From NCBI GenBank assembly GCA_035512155.1, contig DATKEN010000038.1, positions 1 through 64,000 on the forward strand: 64,000 nt of DNA, in the 5' to 3' direction. The position numbers were made by a program, and so were the translations under genes. The stretch comes from JABCYV01 sp035512155. Its GTDB lineage: Bacteria > Acidobacteriota > Terriglobia > Terriglobales > Acidobacteriaceae. This document shows positions 33,959-42,964 of the stretch, piece by piece (position 1 is the first letter of the stretch; each line of letters opens with the position of its first letter). The notes under the pieces are model-generated. The model was given only the letters and a program-made list of their open reading frames with translations, made no database searches and was not told the DNA's origin.

Positions 33959-36181
33959 ATGTGCAAGCGCTTCCTGCCAGCGTGTGCCCTGGGAATACTG
34001 TTTCTCGCAACTATCTCATCGCCGGCTCAAGACATCGATTCAAATCCGTCGGTGGAAAATCGTAATCCCGCTACAGTGGCTGACCAGATTCTAGATCCAG
34101 CGGAGCGCCGTGACTTTCTGGTTCTCTTTCAGCCGGCCGCGCCGGCAGAAATGCTCAAGCGAGCAAAGACTTTTCTGAGCGACTATCCTCAGTCCGCGTT
34201 TCTGTTCCAAGCTTACGATATCGCCGCCCGAAGCAGTTTTGACTCGCAAGATTACAAGAACGGCCTGGATTACGCGAATAAGTCACGGAAGCTACTCCCG
34301 GAGAATCCGCTGCTTCTGACTGCGGTGGCGGATGTTGAAGCGCGGGAGCATCAAAACGATGCTGCCGTCTCGCACGCCCGGGATGCGATCGAATATCTAG
34401 ATCGTTTTGCCCGTCCTGGTTCCGTCGCGGCTGACCAGTGGCCGGATTTGCAGCGTCAGGCGAAAGCATCGGCCTATTTCGCGATGGGCCGCGCTTTTCT
34501 CGCCCAAGCACTGGATGACGCGGCCGGTGCGAACCGCAACACGTTCCTGCAGCAATCAGAAGCAGCGATGGAAAAAGCTGAAGGACTTAGCTCAGACGAT
34601 GCGGAGATTCGGTATCTGCTGGGCCTCATACGGTTATCCTCTGGCAAATTGCTGCCGGCCGCAGGAGATTTCTCGGCGGTTTACAAGGGAAACAGTGACT
34701 TCGCACCCAAAGCGCTTGCCCAACTACAAATTATCCATAAGCTGCTTCACCAGAATTCCACGACGAGCTTTGAAGCCTTTTTGGAGCAAATCGGAGACCA
34801 GCACGTCACAATCCAGCAGCCATCGCCCTTACAAACTACTTTTCCAGTGCGTTCGGTTTCGGCTTATGCGGGTTCCAACTCCTGCCGAGGTTGTCACAGC
34901 GAAATCTATCAGGCGTGGTCTCACAGCGGTATGTCAAAGATGTTGCTGCCGTACCAGGCACAAAATGTCATCGGTGATTTTCAGACGAACAATGAATTCT
35001 ACGCGGGCGACGAGTTCGACTATCGCAACGGAAAGCTTGAGGTCTTGCGCAGTAAGAACCGCAGCATATTTGCGCGCATGGTGGTTCGGAGCCACCGCCA
35101 TTTCTTTGACATCAGGCAGTCTGACGGCCAATGGCACTCGTATCCCGTCGACTACACCATCGGATCCAAGTTCCAGCAAGCATATGCGACCAAACTGCCC
35201 AATGGCGAGATCCATGTCTTCCCGGTGCAGTACAACTGCATGTACAAGCGATGGGTCAATTTCTGGCAGGTTATTGATTCACCCGGAAGTGAGCGATCCG
35301 ATCTTCGTTCCTGGGAAAAACTCGACAGCTCGACCAGCTATCAGGCGATTTGCGCCGTCTGCCACACCAGTCAGTTGCGGAACATCAAGGCCGGAGGATT
35401 TGAGGCGCAAAACCTGGAGTTTCAGGAGCCAGGAATTAATTGCGAAAGTTGTCATGGGCCGTCGGCTCAGCACATCGCAGAAGTGACCCAAAGCGAGTTT
35501 TATCTGTCAAAACATCCGCTCGATCCTCCGGTTAATTTTCACAAGGTCGGCACCCGCGATTTTGTTGAAATCTGTTCGCAGTGTCACATGCAGTCCGCAC
35601 TTCGCATCTCGGGACGGCACGGAGAACTGAACTATTCTCCCAGCGGCGAGTTTTTCATTCGCAATCAGAGCATCCCTTTTGGTGAGTTCTCCCGCAAAGG
35701 CTTCTACAAGGACGGCAGATTCCGCCAGACCACTTTCATTGTCGAAGCGCTAGAGCGCTCGCAGTGTTTCAGGAAAGGGCAGGCGAGCTGCGGGAATTGC
35801 CATGATCCGCATGGTCACGGTTCGAGCGGCGACGACTCAAGGTCCAATCCAACTTCATTGAAATTCCCCGGCCGGCCGGATCGTGCGTGTATCGATTGTC
35901 ATCAGCCATTCCTGGATGCGTCCAGGCTGGCGGCCCACACCCATCACCGCGCGGATTCCGAAGGCAGCCGCTGCGTCTCTTGCCACATGCCACGAATCAT
36001 GGATGCGTTGCTATTCCGCGCCCGAACCCACCAAATCGATGACATTCCAGATGCTGACATGACTCTGCGCTTTGGGCAGGAAGAAAGCCCCAACGCTTGC
36101 TTGCTATGCCATGCGGAAAAAAATCCGCAGTGGGTGAAGCAAGAGTTGCTGTCCTGGATGCCGGCCGCTCCCAAACGATGA
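33959..36181 (+). CDS. exported TPR octahaem cytochrome c
   Basis: A 740-residue exported protein. A signal peptide (FLPACALGILFLATISSPAQ) is followed by TPR-like helices (about 55-280) and a multihaem half containing eight CXXCH sites: CRGCH, CAVCH, CESCH, CSQCH, CGNCH, CIDCH, CVSCH, CLLCH. The arrangement CRGCHSEIYQAWSHSGMSKM and CESCHGPSAQHI recalls the cytochrome c554/NrfA-like and DmsE-like families, whose haem bundles transfer electrons across the periplasm. It starts at ATG 33959, just after GTG 33956. Its stop overlaps the next start (ATGA), so two cytochromes are made together. Electron donors or acceptors are not evident. Confidence 0.88.
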   Translation: MCKRFLPACALGILFLATISSPAQDIDSNPSVENRNPATVADQILDPAERRDFLVLFQPAAPAEMLKRAKTFLSDYPQSAFLFQAYDIAARSSFDSQDYKNGLDYANKSRKLLPENPLLLTAVADVEAREHQNDAAVSHARDAIEYLDRFARPGSVAADQWPDLQRQAKASAYFAMGRAFLAQALDDAAGANRNTFLQQSEAAMEKAEGLSSDDAEIRYLLGLIRLSSGKLLPAAGDFSAVYKGNSDFAPKALAQLQIIHKLLHQNSTTSFEAFLEQIGDQHVTIQQPSPLQTTFPVRSVSAYAGSNSCRGCHSEIYQAWSHSGMSKMLLPYQAQNVIGDFQTNNEFYAGDEFDYRNGKLEVLRSKNRSIFARMVVRSHRHFFDIRQSDGQWHSYPVDYTIGSKFQQAYATKLPNGEIHVFPVQYNCMYKRWVNFWQVIDSPGSERSDLRSWEKLDSSTSYQAICAVCHTSQLRNIKAGGFEAQNLEFQEPGINCESCHGPSAQHIAEVTQSEFYLSKHPLDPPVNFHKVGTRDFVEICSQCHMQSALRISGRHGELNYSPSGEFFIRNQSIPFGEFSRKGFYKDGRFRQTTFIVEALERSQCFRKGQASCGNCHDPHGHGSSGDDSRSNPTSLKFPGRPDRACIDCHQPFLDASRLAAHTHHRADSEGSRCVSCHMPRIMDALLFRARTHQIDDIPDADMTLRFGQEESPNACLLCHAEKNPQWVKQELLSWMPAAPKR

Positions 36182-37953
36182 ATATGAATGATTTCGTGTT
36201 CTTGCGGCGGAGCAGAAATCGGCACTTTGGTTTTTATCTCAGCGCAATTCTTGCTTTTATCATCACCACACGAGGTCAGGAAGGACCAGTCCGTTCAACC
36301 CCGCCGGTCAATCGCTCGAGCAATGGATACGTCGGATCGAAGGCCTGCGCGCAATGTCATCAATCCATCTACGACTCTTATTCGAAAACTGACATGGGTC
36401 GTTCTATGTCCACCATCACCCCGTCTCTGCTGGGAAGGATTTCAACATCGGCCTCGTTGTTCGATGCTCGCTCCCAACGTCATTTTGAAACTTCTGTTCG
36501 CAACAACGAGCTCTTCCAAGCAGAATTTGCGACTGCGCCCGATGGAAAAGAAATCTTCCGCGATACGCACAAAGTGGAGTGGATCATCGGCTCGGGAGCA
36601 AACGGTTTCGGCGCGATTGTTAGACGTGGAAATTATCTCTTTGAGGCTCCGCTTTCGTTCTATGCAAAGACCAACGGCTGGGCTTTGTCGCCCGGATACG
36701 AGTTTGCCGATTATGGCTTCAGCCGTCCCGTTCTAGCGGGTTGCATCGTATGCCATAGCGGCAGGCCACAGCCAGTCGCAGACGGGAACGGGCTTTTTCG
36801 CGATCCTCCGTTTGAGGAACTGGCGATAGGTTGCGAGAACTGCCATGGGCCCGGGGAAACGCACGTGGTTGAGATGCAAATCGATCCCTCACAAGGAGCC
36901 GGACATTCCATCGTGAATCCGGCAAAACTCACGCCCTGGCTCGCCGATAATATTTGCATGTCATGCCATCAGGCTGGTGACGCGCGAATTTTAAAATCTG
37001 GTAAAGACCACAGTCAGTTTCGTCCCGGATCAGCTCTAGATGACACGCTAAGTATCTTCATGGTTCCTCTTCGCCGCGAGTCCACTCCGCGTGATGATCT
37101 GCTGCAGCATTACCTGTCCATGTTGCTCAGCAAGTGTTATCGGGGAAGCCACGGCCGTCTGGCTTGTATCGGTTGTCATGATCCTCACGTGGAGCCGTCA
37201 GCACAGGAAGCGCCTGCCTATTTCCGCCAGAAGTGTCTGGCATGCCATACCGAGAAGAGTTGTGCTTTGCCTCTCGCCATTCGTCAGCACAAGGTTCCGG
37301 CCGACGACTGCGCCGGATGTCACATGCCGAAGCGCGACGTAAAGGTCATTTCACATTCAGTTCTCACCAACCATCGCATCGTAGCCCAAGCTGAGGAGCA
37401 ATTTCCCGATGCGGCTTTCCACATGACCACGCCTTCACTGCCAGATTTGGTCCATCTCGACCTCCCGCCAGGGCGAGATGACTCAACGTTGGATCCGCTC
37501 ACTCTGCTGCAAGCGTACGGTCAGATCATGCTCTCGCATCCTGAGTATCGCGAACGTTATTGGGCCCTCGGTAAGGAACTCCAGGCGGCTGAACCGGACA
37601 ACGTCTTTGTGCTTGAGGCGCTGGCCGACGCTGCGCTGCAACAAAAAACGCCGGAAGGAGTGGCGGCGGCCATCCGCTATCTCGATCGCGTCACGCGTGG
37701 GGAAAACAAGAATCCGGAGGACTTTGAGCAATTGGCCAGCCTGCTCATCTCAACTGGACGCACAAAGGAAGCTATCACTGCATTGCAGCGTGGCATTGAC
37801 CTTATTCCGTACGACGCAGAGCTGTACCGCTTGCTGGGAAAAAGTTATCTCTCGCAGAATCAAAGTGCCGAAGCGTCCGCCATCCTAAAAAAGGCGGTTA
37901 AGATTTTTCCCGGAGATGAAGTAATTCGGAAACTCTTGAAAGAGTGCGAATGA
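36178..37953 (+). CDS. exported heptahaem cytochrome c with C-terminal TPR
   Basis: A 591-residue partner of the preceding cytochrome with the reverse domain order: N-terminal signal/anchor (FGFYLSAILAFIITTRGQ), seven haem sites (CAQCH, CIVCH, CENCH, CMSCH, CIGCH, CLACH, CAGCH) within residues about 60-385, then TPR repeats (about 450-590; AIRYLDRVTRGENKNPEDFE, KEAITALQRGIDLIPYDAEL). The sequence CENCHGPGETHVVEM matches the same family. ATG 36178 overlaps the preceding TGA; ATG 36184 is an alternative start. Both cytochromes probably interact through their TPR modules. Confidence 0.88.
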   Translation: MNMNDFVFLRRSRNRHFGFYLSAILAFIITTRGQEGPVRSTPPVNRSSNGYVGSKACAQCHQSIYDSYSKTDMGRSMSTITPSLLGRISTSASLFDARSQRHFETSVRNNELFQAEFATAPDGKEIFRDTHKVEWIIGSGANGFGAIVRRGNYLFEAPLSFYAKTNGWALSPGYEFADYGFSRPVLAGCIVCHSGRPQPVADGNGLFRDPPFEELAIGCENCHGPGETHVVEMQIDPSQGAGHSIVNPAKLTPWLADNICMSCHQAGDARILKSGKDHSQFRPGSALDDTLSIFMVPLRRESTPRDDLLQHYLSMLLSKCYRGSHGRLACIGCHDPHVEPSAQEAPAYFRQKCLACHTEKSCALPLAIRQHKVPADDCAGCHMPKRDVKVISHSVLTNHRIVAQAEEQFPDAAFHMTTPSLPDLVHLDLPPGRDDSTLDPLTLLQAYGQIMLSHPEYRERYWALGKELQAAEPDNVFVLEALADAALQQKTPEGVAAAIRYLDRVTRGENKNPEDFEQLASLLISTGRTKEAITALQRGIDLIPYDAELYRLLGKSYLSQNQSAEASAILKKAVKIFPGDEVIRKLLKECE

Positions 37954-37993
37954 TCTACGAAAACGAGTGCTCCAGCGCCGTAAGCCTGTCACG

Positions 37994-38030
37994 TTGTCAC
38001 CCCGAGCGGAGCGAAGGGATCTGGCAGTTC
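37994..38030. repeat. dispersed TCACCCCGAGCGGAGCGAAGGGATCTG repeat
   Basis: The string GTCACCCCGAGCGGAGCGAAGGGATCTG is a member of the TCATCCTGAGCGAAG-type dispersed repeats; other copies in this window are at about 57381 and 61480. It lies directly at the end of the convergent IclR gene. Confidence 0.6.
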
Positions 38031-38861
38031 TCAGGAAGTAACGGACGAAGTTTCTCTGCGAGAAGCTGCAGCCACGGATTCGTTTCGGGGAAAGCCCATG
38101 GCGGCCGAGATTTCTGCGGCGGCCTTAATAACCGCCTGCGCGATGGTTGCGACCTGGCTGGGAGCAACTCTCGTCACCGGCCCGGAGACGCTTATGGCGG
38201 CTATTGCATGCTGCCCCGCACCTAGAATCGGCGCGCTCACACAGCGTGCTCCCAGAGTGGTTTCCTCATCATCGACCGCGTAGCCCTGCTGCCGGATCTT
38301 CTCCAGTTCCTGCCGCAACTGCACCAGGTTCATGATCGTCTTCGGCGTCAGTGGCTGGAATGTAACGCCGCCGAGAATGTCCTCTATCTGTTCCTCGGGC
38401 AAGAACGCGGCAAGCGCTTTTCCCAGAGCAGTCGCGTGCAATTGACGACGCGTGCCCACGCGCGAAGATAGCCGGAATTCGTGCGGGCTTTCCAGCACGT
38501 CCACGTAGAGCACGGTGGCTTGATCCAGAACCGCAAGATTCACTGTTTCTCGCGTGGACTTCCATAGTTCCCACAAGATCGGCTGCGCTGCAGCCTGCAA
38601 CGTGGCACGGTGATTCACGCGGGCCGCCATCTGTGCCAACCTCGGTCCGATCAAGTACACGCCAGACTCGGTGTGCATGAGATAGCCATCCCGCTCCAGA
38701 TGCTTCAGAAAGCGGTGGGCAGTGCTCTTATTGATCCTGGTCAGTTGACAGATGGACTTGAGCGGCAGCCCCGAAGGCGCCCCTTGAATGGCCTCCAGGA
38801 TTTGAAAAACCTTGGAGATAACGCCAACCGGAGCAGGACCTTTTTTTTTCGGATGTCGCAT
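38031..38861 (-). CDS. IclR-family transcriptional regulator (second)
   Basis: A 276-residue IclR/KdgR-type regulator. The HTH is VISKVFQILEAIQGAPSGLP, LKSICQLTRINKSTAHRFLK; the effector domain contains RETVNLAVLDQATVLYVDVL, LHATALGKALAAFLPEEQIE and RQQGYAVDDEETTLGARCVS with the ligand-binding Cys. It is divergent from the TonB-dependent receptor gene and is the best candidate regulator of that gene and of the sugar locus. The start used is ATG 38861 (MRHPKKKGPAPVG); an ATG 15 bases upstream is possible. Confidence 0.88.
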   Translation of the reverse strand: MRHPKKKGPAPVGVISKVFQILEAIQGAPSGLPLKSICQLTRINKSTAHRFLKHLERDGYLMHTESGVYLIGPRLAQMAARVNHRATLQAAAQPILWELWKSTRETVNLAVLDQATVLYVDVLESPHEFRLSSRVGTRRQLHATALGKALAAFLPEEQIEDILGGVTFQPLTPKTIMNLVQLRQELEKIRQQGYAVDDEETTLGARCVSAPILGAGQHAIAAISVSGPVTRVAPSQVATIAQAVIKAAAEISAAMGFPRNESVAAASRRETSSVTS

Positions 38862-39211
38862 GCAACTCCTTAGCAAAAATGCAGATTCCGGATTGCCGGG
38901 GCATCAAGCCAAAGCTAGCGAGTCAGCAGACCAGTTGTTCCATCAGATGAAACTGTCCTACCTAAACCGCACCTTAACGGATCAAATGGTACCACTGAAT
39001 GAAACAAAGTTCAACTATATGAAATTTTTTGATTGACAACATTCGTTCAGCAGTGCTAAACAACGCACTCGATGTAGGGTTCTCCGTTGGCTGCTCGGGG
39101 CCAGCGCAAAATTTCCTTGGTTACACACAGAAAAATTCGCTCTATCTGGGCTGATCTACGAGGTGTGAAGCCAGGACTGAGCCGCTAGATTCGCGAGGAG
39201 GAACTGCGACG
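38862..39211 (+). promoter_or_regulatory. promoter/operator region of the TonB-dependent receptor gene
   Basis: A 350-base, AT-rich divergent region. TTGACA at 39033-39038 is followed 18 bases later by TAAACA (39057-39062), a usable promoter. Just upstream are overlapping inverted repeats: TGAAACAAAGTTCA (39000-39013) and TTCAACTATATGAA (39010-39023), plus the palindrome TGGTACCA (38987-38994). The first resembles IclR/KdgR-type operators (TGAAAC-N-GTTTCA style), making binding by the adjacent IclR protein likely. The rest of the stretch up to 39211 is a long leader ending in GAGGAGG before the ATG. Confidence 0.5.
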
Positions 39212-42200
39212 ATGACACGCCCAAGTTTCGCCAGGATTTCAAGCCGGTCGTACCTGACTTTCGTTCTGTTGCTTTGTTTGGGATTCACCGTATTCTCCCC
39301 AACGAATGCCGACGCGCAGGTCAATGCCTCCATAAAGGGAACGGTGAGCGACGCAACCGGAGCACTAATTTCCGGCGCTTCTGTTGTCCTGCGCAACACG
39401 GATACGAATCTGAGCCGAGCCACAACGACCAACGATGCTGGCTACTACTCTATCCCGGATGTTCTGACTGGGAACTACGAATTAAAAGTCAGCAAGCAGG
39501 GTTTCCGCACCGCTGTGCAGTCGGGCATTACCTTGGGGGTCAACCAAACCGCTGTCTTCGACCTAAGCCTGCCGACGGGTTCCACGACGGAAACCGTCTC
39601 CGTGCAAGCTTCGGCTGTTGCTTTGGAGACGGCCACGTCGGAGCTGGGAGTTGCCGTGACGCGGCGAGAAGTGAACGATCTGCCGCTGAATGGACGAAAC
39701 TTCACCCAAATCCTGAACCTGACGCCGGGCGTGAGCACAGTCAACGTGGCCCAGAACGCACCTTCCGCGGGTGGCATCTGGTCGAATCCAGTTGGGACGT
39801 CTTCCTATCCGTCGGTGAATGGGCAGTCCAATCGCAGCAACTTATTTTTACTGGACGGTGTAAATAACCAAGGCTCGTTCGGCAGCACCTATGCCGTCGC
39901 CCCGATTGTCGACGATATACAAGAGTTTAAAGTTCAATCGCACAATGATGACGCCTCGTTTGGCGGTGTGCTGGGCGGCGTGGTCAACGTGGTAACGAAA
40001 TCCGGTACGACTCAGTATCACGGCGCGGCTTGGGAATTTCTTCGCAACACGACTTTCGATGCCGCCAATCCGTTCCTGAATAAGGTGACCCCATTCCAAC
40101 AGAACCAGTTCGGAGCTTCCTTCGGCGGGCCGCTTTGGTTGCCAGGTCAGCACGGACAGAAAAAAACTTTCTTTTATCTGAGCTACGAAGGCTACCGGAA
40201 TCACACCGCTGCTTCCAATTTCTACAACACACCCACCAGCCAACAATTGGCTGGAGACCTGACCAGCACCGTCGGCACCGGGCAAATTTACAATCCCTTC
40301 AGCGGCCAGGCTTTCATGTGCGACGGTGCAGGCAATCCTCTACCGGCGCCTGGCAACGTTCAGGGAGCCGGCGTACCGTGCAACAAGATTCCTTCCACCA
40401 TGATTAACCAGAACATGGTTACGTACGCGCAAACCTTGTTCCCTGCCCCGAACCTCACAGGCAACTCAAAGTTTAATGGCCTGGATACAACCAAGAGCAT
40501 CACCCGGCAGGACACCGGCAGCGGACGGCTGGATCACCAGTTCGGCCAGCACGACGACGTCTGGGCTCGTTATACCAGCTTCCGGCAGCCCGCCAGCGGA
40601 TCAGGCGGTTTTGCTGGATTGTTCCATAACCAGGTAACCGATGGGTACAACGTAGCCGTTCACTACACCCACTTGTTCTCCGGGACCACACTAGCTGAAT
40701 TCCATTTCGGACGGACCAGCGTGAATATCGATCAAGGCTCCAACTTTACCAATGCCTCGCCTAGCTTCGGGACGCAGGTGGGATTTTCTCCGAACTTCGC
40801 GGGGAATTTCAAGGGTGGTATTTCGATGATCCCGCAAATTGTGATCAAGGATTACATCGGCAACTCCAACCCCAGTGCGCACGGGGCCGCGCAGGTTGAC
40901 GACACTCACGTATCGGACATCTGGGAATACGGAGGTGACTTCACAAAAACAATCGGGCGCCACACCTTCAAAGCAGGGCTGAATTTCGCGAGCAATAACT
41001 CCAATGCCCTGTACCTGAACTCAAGTGTCCAGTTTGCTGCTGCAAATACGGAGAACCCATCGACCCTCACGGGCGGCAACGCCTTAGCATCGTTCCTTTT
41101 GGGTATTCCGAACAATGCCTCACGGCGCAATGTGATTGAAACCGAGCATGGTGGCTGGGTTGACGGATTCTATGTGATGGATCAGTGGAAGGTGACCAGC
41201 AAACTGAATGTGAATTTCGGCTTGCGGTATGACATCACGTTCATGCCTATTTATGGGGACAACAAGAATGCCAACAATTTTGTCGGCGACATGAATTTCA
41301 CCAACGGAACCTACATTCTGGCCAGGAACGCTCCGTCGTGCGCACAGACAAATGCCGCTCCATGCATACCTGGTGGCGTCCTCCCCGCACACGTGGTCGT
41401 AACGCCACTTGGTGGCACCGCGATTTTCCACACCGACTACAACGACATACAGCCGCGAGTCGGTGTTGCGTATCAGGTGCAGCCGAATCTGGTACTGCGT
41501 GCGGCGTATGGGAGATTCTTTGATAATTGGGCAGCAATTACTCAAACCGCGCAAAACTACGAGGGCACCTGGCCGAGCCTGGACCAACTTGGAGCCAGCA
41601 ATCTTAACCCGGTGACCACCGGGCCCCCAACCGTGTCATTCGGGGATCCCTTCAATCTCGGCAGTGGAAAGCCCGTCACCACCGGGACTCCCTTCAACCA
41701 GTCAACTTGGTTTGCGGATCCGTATTTGAAGAGACCTTATGCCGATCAATGGAACTTCGGCATCCAGGATCAACTGACTTCCAGCACCGTGCTGACGATG
41801 AACTATGTCGGTTCGGTTGGTAGGCGTCTGGATGTCGGAGGAGCGTATAACACTGCCACGGTCGCTGGCGGAAATGCTAATACCGCCTGCGCCCCCTTTG
41901 ACCCGGCGAACCCGAAGGCAACCAACTGCGGCGCGCCTTTTCCCTATATCGGGCCCACCGCCTATGATCGCGGCACGGGGAAGAGCTCCTACAACGCGCT
42001 GCAGGCCTCGTTGAACGGCAGGCAACATGGCCTTGCGTATCTGATTTCGTATACCTGGTCGAAGAGCTTAGATCTCGGCTGTTCTGGTTTCTACGGAGTG
42101 GAAGGTTGCTCCACTCAAAATCCCTATAACCTGCAGGCTGACAAGGGTCCTTCCGCTATCGACCTTCCGCAAATCTTCTCCGCCGCGTGGGTTTATGCCT

Positions 42201-42718
42201 TGCCGTTTGGCAAGGGCGGGAAAATGTCTTCCGGCAACTCGGTTGTGGATGCGGTGATTGGCGGCTGGAACCTCAACGGTATTCTCTCACTCAATTCAGG
42301 AACTCCCTTCGATGTGGGAAGCAGCAAGGATATCGCACAAACCGGCAATTTCAACTTCGGCAATGGATATGGCTACGAGCGAGCCAATGTAGTTGGCAGC
42401 CTCTATCCTGGCAATAAGGGCCCCAGTGAATGGATTAACATCGCATCTTTTCAAAAGCCCCTTAAGGGTACGTTTGGGGACTTGGGCCGGGATTCTCTTC
42501 GGTCTGACTGGTACAAGAATCTGGATCTCTCGGTCTTCCGGCAATTCCCCATTACAGAACGATTCCGACTGGAATTCCGCTTCGAGGCGTTCAACGTGAC
42601 GAATACGCCCGTGTGGGCGATTCCGGTCACGAGTTTGGAAAATAAAAACTTCGGGGTGGTCACCAGTACCGCGAATGTACCTCGACAATTGCAGTTCGGA
42701 CTCAAGCTTTACTTCTGA
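39212..42718 (+). CDS. Oar-like TonB-dependent receptor
   Basis: A 1168-residue outer-membrane protein of the acidobacterial Oar type. A signal peptide (LTFVLLLCLGFTVFSPTNADAQ) precedes a carboxypeptidase-regulatory-like domain (about 35-115; ASIKGTVSDATGALISGASV), the plug domain (about 130-240; LPLNGRNFTQILNLTPGVST, NLFLLDGVNNQG) and a large beta barrel ending in LQFGLKLYF with the terminal aromatic. No TonB box is recognised with certainty. These receptors are believed to import polysaccharide fragments or large substrates. Regulation probably lies with the divergent IclR gene. Confidence 0.93.
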   Translation: MTRPSFARISSRSYLTFVLLLCLGFTVFSPTNADAQVNASIKGTVSDATGALISGASVVLRNTDTNLSRATTTNDAGYYSIPDVLTGNYELKVSKQGFRTAVQSGITLGVNQTAVFDLSLPTGSTTETVSVQASAVALETATSELGVAVTRREVNDLPLNGRNFTQILNLTPGVSTVNVAQNAPSAGGIWSNPVGTSSYPSVNGQSNRSNLFLLDGVNNQGSFGSTYAVAPIVDDIQEFKVQSHNDDASFGGVLGGVVNVVTKSGTTQYHGAAWEFLRNTTFDAANPFLNKVTPFQQNQFGASFGGPLWLPGQHGQKKTFFYLSYEGYRNHTAASNFYNTPTSQQLAGDLTSTVGTGQIYNPFSGQAFMCDGAGNPLPAPGNVQGAGVPCNKIPSTMINQNMVTYAQTLFPAPNLTGNSKFNGLDTTKSITRQDTGSGRLDHQFGQHDDVWARYTSFRQPASGSGGFAGLFHNQVTDGYNVAVHYTHLFSGTTLAEFHFGRTSVNIDQGSNFTNASPSFGTQVGFSPNFAGNFKGGISMIPQIVIKDYIGNSNPSAHGAAQVDDTHVSDIWEYGGDFTKTIGRHTFKAGLNFASNNSNALYLNSSVQFAAANTENPSTLTGGNALASFLLGIPNNASRRNVIETEHGGWVDGFYVMDQWKVTSKLNVNFGLRYDITFMPIYGDNKNANNFVGDMNFTNGTYILARNAPSCAQTNAAPCIPGGVLPAHVVVTPLGGTAIFHTDYNDIQPRVGVAYQVQPNLVLRAAYGRFFDNWAAITQTAQNYEGTWPSLDQLGASNLNPVTTGPPTVSFGDPFNLGSGKPVTTGTPFNQSTWFADPYLKRPYADQWNFGIQDQLTSSTVLTMNYVGSVGRRLDVGGAYNTATVAGGNANTACAPFDPANPKATNCGAPFPYIGPTAYDRGTGKSSYNALQASLNGRQHGLAYLISYTWSKSLDLGCSGFYGVEGCSTQNPYNLQADKGPSAIDLPQIFSAAWVYALPFGKGGKMSSGNSVVDAVIGGWNLNGILSLNSGTPFDVGSSKDIAQTGNFNFGNGYGYERANVVGSLYPGNKGPSEWINIASFQKPLKGTFGDLGRDSLRSDWYKNLDLSVFRQFPITERFRLEFRFEAFNVTNTPVWAIPVTSLENKNFGVVTSTANVPRQLQFGLKLYF

Positions 42719-42740
42719 GTGCTGCCGACAACGGCACTCG
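42717..42740 (+). terminator. possible hairpin terminator after TonB receptor gene
   Basis: GAGTGCTGCCGACAACGGCACTC forms a stem of about eight pairs with a two-base bulge, beginning at the stop codon. It is not followed by a T run, so if it terminates transcription it needs Rho or works only partly. Confidence 0.35.
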
Positions 42741-42964
42741 AATGTGGATCATATTGCGGCGGGCGTGCTCAGCTGGCAGAAAGGCGAAAGCGCCCGCCCA
42801 AACTTTCTGGAGCCGATCGCGTGTGCGTCTTTTGAACGGCAGGATGACTCTAAGCGTTGCTACACTTATACGAGCACAAGATTGTTTGACTAGTGCACAG
42901 CGACGAACCGGAGGACGAAGTTGTCCGGTCGTCGGAGTGACCGGAAGCCTGAAGGCCACTGGAG

